Part shown: in pieces, positions 54,915 to 64,000 of the stretch
Layout: each line of letters begins with the position of its first letter
Position numbering within the stretch: position 1 is the stretch's first letter
Assembly: GCF_008831285.2 (NCBI RefSeq)
Contig: NC_045144.1
Span: 12,367,155 to 12,431,154 of the forward strand
Direction of reading: 5' to 3'
From: Nymphaea colorata
Lineage: Eukaryota > Streptophyta > Magnoliopsida > Nymphaeales > Nymphaeaceae
DNA length: 64,000 nt
Translations under genes and position numbers: made by a program
The notes under the pieces: model-generated
Told to the model about the DNA's origin: nothing
Databases searched by the model: none
Seen by the model: the letters and a program-made list of their open reading frames with translations, nothing else

Positions 54915-57900
54915 GAGAGAGAGAGAGTTCAGGTTATCAATCATTATCAGAAGTAGCCATATGATTCAGATCTAGGACAGTCAAAAGGGTAGCCCTCCAT
55001 GAGAATGCATGAGATCATTGAAATGCCTCTGGTGGCCCAGATAGTGTTGGTTCATTTGTTCACTTTATATAAATGTTATATGGTTTCCTATCAGCACCCC
55101 AGTTACCCGAAATGCTTACACTCACAGACATTGCAAGTGCATATATCACACAGCACTACATGAAAATCTGCTCATGCCAGCAAAATTCTTCAGCACATAT
55201 TTGATGATAGTAAAAATTTTCTTTTTGCTTCAGTAGTACTTCCACCATTTTGTTCCTTTTATTTGGCATGCATCATTCTAGCATCTAGAAAAATTTGCAT
55301 TATCGAGACATGGGACAAAAGATAGTTTTTGCTGTCATCTGTTGTCCTTACATGCTAAGGGTGGTCTACATGAATAATTTCGCAAAATTTATTGATAAGT
55401 TAATAAAATAAAATTGCTATCGTCCTACACAGAGGAAGTCCTGTAAAAACATTTAAACTTTCTTTTCATAAGAGGCATGCAAAGTATATTTCTTGTTCCA
55501 TTTGCAAGTAGTTTACAGTTTACACATTCTTATCATTGTTATTCAAGTTTTACAGTATTTAACTTCCATATGTTAATTACAGGAGGCAAAAAAACTGGAA
55601 TAATAGCAGGTATGCACCCCATCTTATTGATCTCTTATATGCATGAGCAGATATGTGATCCCAACATGAAAGTACTTGGCCTCTCCATGCTCATCCTTCT
55701 TATAAACCATAAAATTTGAAAGCACTCAACTGAATTTATATAAAAGATTGAAAATTTCAGCATCAATTGCTAGCAGTAGCATGTGACTGTGTGAGACCAA
55801 CATATTTCCCTGGAGAACCATAAATACTGCTATGAAGAATTATTTTAAAATTGTTCATGCAGCTCTTGCTATAGTTAAACGATCCTCTTTTCATAATTCA
55901 TCCTGTTGAAAATTAACAATAAGCTGGTCGTAAAGTTCCCTGTAATGTTATAAAGTTTCCTTAACTCTGAACAATTTCTTTAATGTTCTTTGCCAACAAT
56001 TGATAATAGATCGTAATTGGTGATGATAAATGGTCTACATAACCCAGTGGTTGGAGTACTTCTTTCATATGGTGGGAGTCATTAGTTCAAATCCAATAAT
56101 AGGAAGAGGTATTTAGGTAATGGAGTCAACGAATGACAACTACTAGTCTACTAGGTTTTTCTACCCCTTCTTTTTTTGTTGATTTTGTACCTTCCCCTTA
56201 TTCCACTCTTGCTCACTACTCTTTTTAGTTACATCGGTCAGATTGATTCTACTTGATTGTACTGAATCCAATATGCATAATGGATTATGTGGATCGGCTA
56301 GTACAAAACAACTGAGACTCTGCTCATTCCCTGGTTTGTTTGAGGGCTATTGCTTCTCTCTTGCAGAAGCAGTCATTCAGGAATTTGTGCTCAAGTTTGT
56401 ATCTAGCCTGTGTTTTTTGGTCTTTTCCAACATGTCAGTCTGAATCAGAACAGTTAAAGGAAGGAAAATCCAACCACTTGTTCGTAATTAGCAGCTGATG
56501 AGTATGGATTGGAGATTGTCCACCCTTACAAGTTGAATTGGTCCAGTTTTTTTATGACTAATAGAAGTGCTTTCTTAGGTCTTCTTTCTAAAATTTTCTT
56601 TGTTAAGTCAAATTAGTTTGAACATGATAAAGTGGTTCAAGTCAGCAGCTTAGCAGAAACATGTTGATCAATTCCATCGATGGGTATAGATGGTACAAAT
56701 TAAAGAACTGCAATAACCTTCCTAAGTATTCTGAGTAAGGAGTAGTCAAGCTTGGAGAATCAGTTTCTTTATTTTTTCTGCACGACACAAGCTGCAGAAG
56801 TTGTTGGTTGGTCCTCAAGGGTGGAAACAGTCAGTAGCTGAAGTTGGCAATCTTAAATTTTCTTTCATGAATATAACCTCTATTTTCATTGCCACAGGTG
56901 TGACCACAGCTTCTGGGCTTTTGATCATTGGAATGTTTCTCACATTCTTCTGGTTCCGTTACTATCGTGCCAAAAAGCGTTCTTCCTCTACCATCTATAC
57001 TAAATCTACTACCTCCTCAATGACTTCAAGCCAATTTGATCTGGATAGCAGAAGCTTCCGGCAAAGGTATGGTGGCAATGTCACCATCTTCACATACAAG
57101 GAGCTCCAAGAAGCCACCAATGATTTCAGCTCCTCTAATGAGCTTGGTGATGGAGGATTTGGCACTGTCTACCTTGGGAAACTCCATGATGGCCGCAAAG
57201 TAGCTGTCAAGCGCCTGTACGAGAACAACTACAGGCGTGTTGCACAATTCATGAATGAAATTGCGATACTCTCCAACATCAATCACCCGAAACTTGTGCG
57301 CCTTTATGGGTGCACTTCACGCCATAGCCGTGAGCTGCTCTTGGTTTATGAGTACATAAACAATGGAACAGTTAGTGATCACATTCGTGCTTCACATGCT
57401 GGAAAGAGACACCTCAAATGGAAAGTGCGGTTGACTATAGCCATTGAAACAGCTGAGGCTTTAGCTTATCTTCACCAGCTAGATCCACCAATCATTCATC
57501 GAGATGTTAAGACTAACAACATCCTACTTGATAGTAAATTTCATGTCAAGGTTGCTGATTTTGGATTATCACGCCTTTTTCCAGCAGACGTGACCCATGT
57601 TTCAACTGCCCCGCAGGGCACACCTGGTTACGTTGATCCTGATTATCACAAATGCTACCAATTAACAGACAAGAGTGATGTTTATAGCTTTGGTGTAGTA
57701 CTTGCAGAGCTCATCTCTTCATTGCCTGCTGTTGATATCAGAAGACACAGGCACGAGATCAATCTTGCTAATTTGGCAGTCAACAAGATCCATAATCATG
57801 AACTACATGAATTTGTTGATTCGTCTATTGGGTTTGAGACTGATGAGTGGGTCAACAGAACTGTGAGGGCTGTGGCAGAGTTGGCATTCAGGTGCTTAGC

Positions 57901-58123
57901 AGCAGAGAAGGAGGTGAGGCCCAACATGGATGAGGTTGCCGAGTCATTGAAACGTATTCAAACTGGGGAGCATTGTCCGGAGAAAAGAACATCCACAGAA
58001 ATTAAGAGCGACACTGGTGCACTTCCAAAGCCTGATGGCCCTCTTTCACCAAACTCTGTAACGGATAAATGGGAAAGCCACTATACTACACCAAACAATA
58101 CACCTAACACCAGTACGGGATAA
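51944..58123 (+). CDS. LRK10L: LRK10L-type receptor-like serine/threonine kinase (three exons)
   Basis: Join 51944-52787, 55583-55609, 56898-58123: 2097 bp, 698 residues. Residues 1-33 are a signal peptide with a Phe-rich core. About 42-115 is a GUB_WAK_bind cysteine-rich domain (CAPQTCDGILIQYPFSLSSQ). About 165-275 is a WAK-associated C-terminal domain ending CRGCSGSDGRCG...FMCFCQ. Eight N-glycosylation sequons fit an extracellular position. About 288-310 is the membrane segment. The kinase domain runs from about 373 to 640: glycine loop GDGGFGTVY (374-382), Lys395 in VAVK, Glu411, HRD 491-493, DFG 511-513, TPGYVDPDY in the activation segment; all catalytic residues are present. A Ser/Thr/Pro-rich tail closes it. 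The layout matches plant LRK10-like kinases (leaf rust 10 resistance-locus type; Arabidopsis At1g18390 group), cell-surface receptors with roles reported in defence and ABA signalling. The ligand is unknown. Confidence 0.93.
52788..55582 (+). other. LRK10L intron 1 (2795 bp)
   Basis: Phase 1, GTAACT...TTAATTACAG. It contains a GC-rich, possibly transposon-derived patch at about 54060-54245 (GGTCGGG-like words) and a (TC)n(TA)n(GA)n run at 54850-54928. No other exon is needed to keep the frame. Confidence 0.75.
54850..54928. repeat. Compound microsatellite (TC)n(TA)n(GA)n
   Basis: About 32 bp of TC, about 32 bp of TA and about 14 bp of GA; the TC and GA arms are complementary around the self-complementary TA centre. 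Confidence 0.9.
55583..55609 (+). CDS. LRK10L: LRK10L exon 2, 27-bp microexon
   Basis: Flanked by TTAATTACAG and GTATGC. With the 1-nt overhang of exon 1 and the first two bases of exon 3 it encodes GGKKTGIIAG in frame, the juxtamembrane residues leading into the membrane helix VTTASGLLIIGMF. Many LRK10L relatives have a basic 'KK' segment just here. Skipping it would also keep the frame (27 nt, phase 1 on both sides). Confidence 0.8.
55610..56897 (+). other. LRK10L intron 2 (1288 bp)
   Basis: Phase 1, GTATGC...ATTGCCACAG with a pyrimidine-rich stretch before the acceptor. No element is recognised. The open reading continues upstream of 56898 (to a Met at 56801), but its sequence is not receptor-like and is best read as intron. 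Confidence 0.75.
56898..58123 (+). CDS. LRK10L: LRK10L exon 3 (membrane helix, kinase domain, tail)
   Basis: 1226 bp from acceptor CCACAG at 56892-56897 to TAA at 58121-58123. The whole kinase domain is in this exon, as is usual for the family. Confidence 0.9.
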
Positions 58124-61100
58124 GGTACACTCTCATTGTTAGCTCATGGAATTCCATTGTAGTTAATGACATCTTCTGGTCACAGTTTTTCTTTTCCCTG
58201 TAAATAGAGAGTTGTTACTGTATTTCTCTGTGTTTTCCAGTAGTATCGCTGCTGTGTTTTTGCAGCTTCTGTTGTTGCTGGAATTATGTTGTATGGTACA
58301 GCGGCTATTCCAATCCCAATTGTTTGGTCCTACTCATTATCAGTGGGACTTACTAAGCATCTGCTTGCTATTTTATTGTAATAGTGGATTTTGGTGTATC
58401 AAGCTTACTGTGCGCATCATCACTGCCCCATGTCTCTTTTCACTACTCTGAATCTGAATATCTTAGCAGAAGTTAATTTGTTTTCTCTCTCTCCCTCTCT
58501 TTTCTTTCACACAGACACACATACTACAATTAACAAGAAAGCAAGTAGGACCTGTTGATAAAGTTTCAGAGAAAAGCATTTGCATGTCCCATTGGTTTCC
58601 GGGACAAATGCAAGAAAGAATCAAGAAAAAAAAAATCCTTCGTGAGAGAGAGAGATAGAGAGAGGTTATCAATTAGAGAGTTAAGTACGACAAGGCAAAG
58701 TATGTGGTTTCTTGACCGACCATGATCATAGCCAAAGAGAGAGGTGCTAAAATGCAAATCAGCATCGATCAATAGTGATAGACCCTGAACTAATGCAATG
58801 TTACATTGCTAGAAACCACTCTCTCCTAAACTATCGTATCTCCTGATCCGACGTTTCTCTCTTTCACTTTCTATCATGCAAATTATGCTTAGAATAAGTG
58901 CAGAAGGGCTAGATGTTTGCTTCATCGAGCCATTGGTTCATCAACGTTCTTTTTATATGTTTTTGTTTAATTATTTGGAATTATGGTTGTCTATGTTTTG
59001 CCCCGTACAGACAATTCTAACAGGGAAGGCCCTTTGATGATTTATTAGCGTGAATATTCGATGCAAATTGACATTCTGAAGCATCATTATTTCAGTCCTT
59101 ACAAAAGTGATAGAATCATAGAAGATAGTTACTACTAAAGCTTAACCTTCCAAGGATCACCAAAGAAATTTGAGGACTCTATTTCTTCTACCGATGGATC
59201 AGCGTCACTTTCCCATTTTCAGAAAAGTTATTTAGAGTAACAATTTCCTTCAGCTCAAACTAAGAAGGTTGCATGCTCAAACCTGCTAAAGACAAGATAA
59301 AGAACGTCTTGAAACTACCCTTCTTGCAAAGAAGCACGAGAGCAGAAGCTTGAAAGCTCTAAATTTGAGGGACCATGCGGCAATGGATGACAGCATTTTG
59401 TAGCTAGAACTCATATCAAAGGGTTTGGTTGAAAAGCTGAAAACGTCACACAGGACCTTGAAACGAGGTATAGCAGTTTTCTATATATGCTAATGAGTAA
59501 AAAACCGTTGTCTGATCATGCAAAAATGTCCATAAATTCCCTCTTGAAGAAGGACTAGTAGAAAAGCCAATCAACTAATGACGCCTCTGATTTGCAATAA
59601 GATCCGTACATCAGCGGACTCGGAGAATGGGATGTGCAGAAGGAAAATAGGATTAAAGTGCTGACGGCGGTCTCACTGAGCCCTAGAGCAGGACATCTGG
59701 GCAGTAGCTCATGTTAAATTATGTCTCCATAAACAGAAAGAGTCTACAGTCGATCATGCGTGAAGTGTGGATAACACGATCATTGACAGAGAATATCGTA
59801 GCGCCACAATATATGAGGCTGAAATTGACCAGACGTGATCATAAGTGAGGCTGACAGTCATGCACCAATAGCTAAATACCTCTTGCAAACATACGCCGTG
59901 TAATATAACCAATGACTAGAGTAATAAAAAACTTCATATTCAAAAAAAGAAAAAAAAAAAAAAAACTAAGAGGCATCTACATAACCTTTTAAATTCATGG
60001 TCCAGCTTTTGAGTTGATGTGGCTGTCTCTCCATGTTAGGGATAAAGAGCCTGCTGTGTGCTTCAAATCCAAGATCCAACACAGGCCAAATTGCCAACAA
60101 AGAGTTAACTCCTACACCTCATTAAGATCCTGAAATAATAAGATGATGTCATTGCCTTCCGTAGAATTTGACGGAATTGATTCTTTATGAACTTTATAGA
60201 AATCAAGAATTCAGTTTCTGTAAAGCTTCAAAAGATTGATCTAGCCACTTCTATATTAAGAGAACCTCTTTCCCCTAATCGTGCTTCAGGGAATTAAAGA
60301 GAGACATTAAATTGTGGATGCAGGTTCACACAAGCAAACCAAGTATTGACAACCTGCATTTCAAAGATCATGTTTTACATATGGGATCAAAAATATTGTC
60401 AAGGCTGACACTACAGGTTATGATATCAGATTGAAAGTTCTTTTTTGTGTTTCTATTGTACGATTTGTAGTTTCCTTCTGTTCATACTTGTAATTTACTC
60501 AAAATAGCATTCTGTGTATTGATGGATTTGGGAGCCAAGAGTTTCTGAATTGAAAAAAAAGAAAAGGTTTATAGCAATGTGTCGTTACCGGGGACAATTT
60601 GTAACCCCCATGAAGGCGACACTATGCCGGCGAGGAAAATTTTGTACAAAGCAAGTCCTATACCGGTACTGAAATATCAGTAAGGATCTATGCCCATGTT
60701 TCAATTTGACCGGTATAGACAAAATCTATCTTCAATAAATGAATTCCACCATGCGCCCTGCCGCCAATTTCTTCCTCGTGTTAATCCCGCCACTCCATGT
60801 GGCTTCTGCCTACCTCCTCCTCTTCTTCCCTCTTCCTTACCTTTGGTGGAATTTAATGAGTCTTCTTGTCGCCCCCAGCATCCTTCTTTCTCAGAAGCTA
60901 CAATCTATTCTTCCTCCCCAGTGTCTCCTCTTTGACCCGCTCCCATAGAAGAAGAAGCCTCAACTCATTCAGTTACGAATCCTACTGCAGTCCTCCAATC
61001 CCTCTTTCCATTCGAGGCAAATAGCATTGAGCAAATTCTCATCACCTTTTCTTTCATGAGCAGTTACAGCGATATGGCGGGTTTTAATTGCCTTCTCAAG

Positions 61101-61473
61101 ATTGTCTTTTCGCTCTTGGACTAATGTAAAGGTATATATTTACTGTGGATGTGAGTTGTTTTCTGCAACATCCTTTTCAATATTGTTCCTTTTCGAGGCT
61201 TTCGTCCCTTTTTTTTCCCCAATTTTATTTTCATTTCTAAATAAGCCATTGCTGTTGGCGTTGATTTTGACATCGTGGAGTTGAAGTTGGAGTCCACATC
61301 ATTGGCATGGTCGCTCTTACAATATCTAGTTTGCTTTTGTGGGCGGCATATGCGAAGAAGTATGTTCCCAATTTTTTACATTGTTGTACTAAAGATTTTC
61401 ATATACTATTGGATAAATATGGTGCTTCTTGGGACATCTTTTATCAAAATATAACTTGACTACTATTTTGTAG
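58124..61473. other. LRK10L 3' flank and intergenic sequence
   Basis: The 3' UTR probably extends to about 58.4-58.5 kb, but no single poly(A) signal can be chosen. (TC)n/(GA)n patches lie at about 58483-58505 and 58645-58667. Open stretches at 60690-60948 have no domain and no splice context. Nothing else is recognised. Confidence 0.5.
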
Positions 61474-61620
61474 GGCTGAACGCGAGCCGAGTCAAGCTTG
61501 AGCTCGGTCAGCTTGAGTTTCACTAGACTCCTGGATTGCTTGGCTTGAGCCTGAGTCGAGCTTAACAATATCAGCTCAAGCTTGAATCAATTGACCGAGT
61601 TGAAGCTACAGCTCCACTCG
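61474..61620. mobile_element. Possible hAT-like terminal fragment
   Basis: TAGGGCTGAACGCGAGCCGA begins a stretch rich in GAGC/GCTCG and CTTGAGC words. This pattern is widespread at one end of plant hAT-derived repeats. No partner end or target duplication was found. Confidence 0.35.
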
Positions 61621-64000
61621 TCTAAGGTCATTTAGCAAATTACTCATTAATTGACATGTTCAATTTCTTCATTAAACATGCCCTATTCCCAATATAAGCA
61701 TGTCGACGATAAACCTGCTCCCCATTTCTAATAGGCTGACTTTTAAACAATCATAAAAGCTTGAAATGTTAATTTTCTAATACAAAATCACATGTATGAA
61801 GATTAAGTTTACCATATTACAATATCGCTACAATCACAATATCGTAAAAACATAACACTACAATCACAATATCGCATTTTATAGTATTAAGGCACAGAAA
61901 AGAATATTGATATTATAGCTTATGAAGGAAAAAAGATACAAAAATACCTAAAAGAAACTTAGATTTTAGTCGATCAGCAAATTAGAATAGGGTTTTATCA
62001 TGCATCCTAAATATTTTAGTTCTCATCTAGGACGAGCTCAAGGGATATGCTTTTGAAAGACTCATGTTGATTAAAAAATTTGGAAATAAGAAATAAAATT
62101 GCCCAAAAACAAAGAATTTAGCTTCTTAGTGTTTCAAAACACCACCACCTTACATGGATGCTTTGACACAGACTGTGTGCCAAGAAAAAATATCACGTGT
62201 ACGAGTAAAGCCTCACAATCTTCAAAAAAAAAAAAGGCAGACATACAAACAACCTAGGCTCTCCATCCTCTTTTCTGAGTTCTAAACCAAGCATGGACTC
62301 TAAAAACAAGAGGTTAAGATATTGATCGCCAACTGAATGAGCTTTCATAAAAGCATGTTGCATGACCAACGGATAACATCAGAAGCTCCCAACATGTCTA
62401 CCATGCCATAGGTGACAAAAGACGATATTGGAACAAACTAACCAGTTTTTTTTTTCACATTTTTTTTCCACATGCTAACAATTGGCACTCCAATGACACA
62501 ACAACCCAGCCTACCATGCATTGCGTGATGTAGCAGCAAGAAATATAAGGGATTGATGAGTATAAGATAAATACTTGTTTAATTTCAGTTCCAATATAAG
62601 GAACCGTCAACATCTCAGAAATTGTGAATATGGAAGTGCTTCAAAAAGGCATAATATCTTGTCAGATTTACCTTTAGCACATGAAAATAATCTAAATGGA
62701 GTGCATACATCAATCTGGAGATCTATATCAAATTAAGCTTATAGTCCAGTAGATTCATCCGTTCTCATCCTCTACTTGCTTCTATTATTCTCTCACCTGT
62801 TTCAATTGAAAAACAAGTCTGTCAACCTGTATCCTATGAATGATAAAAGATGACCAATATAAAAGGCAGGAGCATAGAATCAACAAGCAATTGTTTGGAA
62901 TAATATCCATGATGAATTAGGAACTTAACAATACAACTGAATTATTCAAAAGAAATAAACTCAGCTGATTCAGCTTCAATAGTGTCCTACAAGGAAACCA
63001 ACTCTAATTCATCAATAAACAACTACTACAATATAATATATAAAGACAAATTAATGTTAGAAACTTTGGCGAAAATACACTTTCCTTCAGCAATACTGTA
63101 ACATTATTCGTTGGGTCACTGTACTGTTTTATCTAAGCACATTAGGACACTTATATTTATCCGCCACGACCCATCCTTACTTATGGCGTGAACCGTAGCC
63201 GATAAGTTCTATATATTCACAACCGATCGATTTGCTTTCCCTGCCCAAGCCATTCTCGACAGTTACGCGGCACCTACATATTATGAAAGGAAGGGAATAA
63301 GAAAGGCCTTTCCACGAGCCATTTCCATGCCGGTAGATTCCCCCATATTCTGAAAGGAAGGGAAGTTGTCGAAATGTTGTGGAGGAGTCTGGGTTTCGCT
63401 TGAGATGAAATGTTGTTGCTCGGTGAGACGGCAAACTGATGGAGATTGTTGTGGCGGTTATGGTACTTGCTGGTTCAGGGGTTTGGGCTGGGTTAGAGAT
63501 GGAGGAAATCCGGTTTGAAGCTCTGATGTGGAAGTGAAAAAAGGCTTATGGATGAGGATTGTTGTGATGTGGTGGAGTTTGGAGTTTTAGAAATCAAGCG
63601 GCTTCGAGAATGGATTGTTGGTGGATTTGGAGAGCAGAAAGACAGGGGACACCAGGGAGACCGAGTTAGTGAGTTCTCTGTGTTCTATTTCTTTTTCAGA
63701 TTTTGCCTATGTTGCGGATTGTGCAAGAATCGAAAGAGTTTTAGCCTTTGCTTTGTTTTCTGATATGAGGTTGACGATTGTTTGGTTTTCTCTAGGATTT
63801 TGATGACTTGAGGACAGAAAATTGAGTGTGGATGCAGAAATATGGGGAGAAAATCATCGGAGACTCGTCTAGTAGTTGAGCGTTAACAAAAATTCAAATA
63901 CAGCTTTAGCAAGGAAGTGCAAGAAGTCAGCTTCTCTTGATTCTGATTTCATAGCTTCGTCAGGAAGAGTAGAGAAGGAAACTCTAAAATTGAGGGAATC
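61621..64000. other. No supported gene to the window end
   Basis: AT-rich to about 63.1 kb. From about 63.2 kb composition becomes more gene-like on both strands (- strand frame 63434-63177; + strand frames 63548-63803), but none has a recognisable domain or clear splice sites. A gene's first exon or leader crossing the right edge is possible. Confidence 0.35.

Noticed and set aside
56801-56897. Start codon at 56801 as the beginning of a separate kinase gene
   Set aside because: The sequence before 56898 is not receptor-like, and an acceptor at 56896-56897 joins in phase with the upstream microexon and exon 1.
60690-60948. Overlapping + strand frames of about 70-80 codons
   Set aside because: No domain, no splice or transcript context, and Pro/Ser/Leu-rich composition; not reported as a gene.
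63177-63803. Possible gene start at the right edge
   Set aside because: Composition hints at a transcribed region, but no frame has a recognisable domain and splice sites cannot be chosen without the sequence to the right.

Overview
This window is a repeat-dense piece of an angiosperm nuclear genome. The evidence is a three-exon plant receptor-kinase gene with canonical GT-AG introns and plant LTR retrotransposons of the chromovirus, Tat/Ogre and copia lineages. It also holds an endogenous plant pararetrovirus relic and a CACTA DNA transposon with plant-type termini. The species cannot be named from the sequence. Only one intact host gene is supported: an LRK10L-type receptor-like kinase at 51944-58123.

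Layout. 1-2815: an internally deleted chromovirus (Ty3/gypsy, + strand) that keeps gag, a broken protease and a chromodomain tail. It sits inside the reverse transcriptase of an older Tat/Ogre-like element on the - strand (about 2816-7900, with a plant-mobile-domain-like first ORF). 12524-17415: a decayed Ty1/copia element on the - strand, apparently the remnant of a tandem. 17.9-18.0 kb: a faint LINE relic. 21757-22676 and 22728-23303: two members of an unusual small DNA-transposon family. 25.3-26.5 kb: a tandem duplication. 28501-28950: a GC-rich element with 8-bp flanking repeats. 29421-32363: a non-coding LTR element with three LTRs and a perfect 5-bp target duplication. 33327-44254: a CACTA transposon of about 10.9 kb with TTG target duplications. 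It contains a third member of the small DNA-transposon family that carries a piece of an HPPD gene, and a - strand pararetrovirus relic sandwiched between 0.7-kb direct repeats. 45472-50993: a near-complete chromovirus (- strand, target duplication TGGTC) with four in-frame stops and two frameshifts, ending about 950 bp upstream of the receptor kinase. 58.1-64 kb: no convincing gene.

The most interesting signal is the small DNA-transposon family at 21.76, 22.73 and 36.06 kb. All three copies have perfect but different 8-bp target duplications (CTTGTAAC, GCTGTACC, TTTGTGTG), short inverted ends of the form C(A/T)ATGTC, arrays of GTGCGG/GTGCGGGTGC near the ends, and an (ATT)n block. The 36-kb copy carries a degenerate fragment of 4-hydroxyphenylpyruvate dioxygenase (Pack-type gene capture) and is itself nested in the CACTA element. 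Many features here are nested, so the order of insertion can be read directly. All calls come from reading the sequence by eye; no alignment or database search was run.
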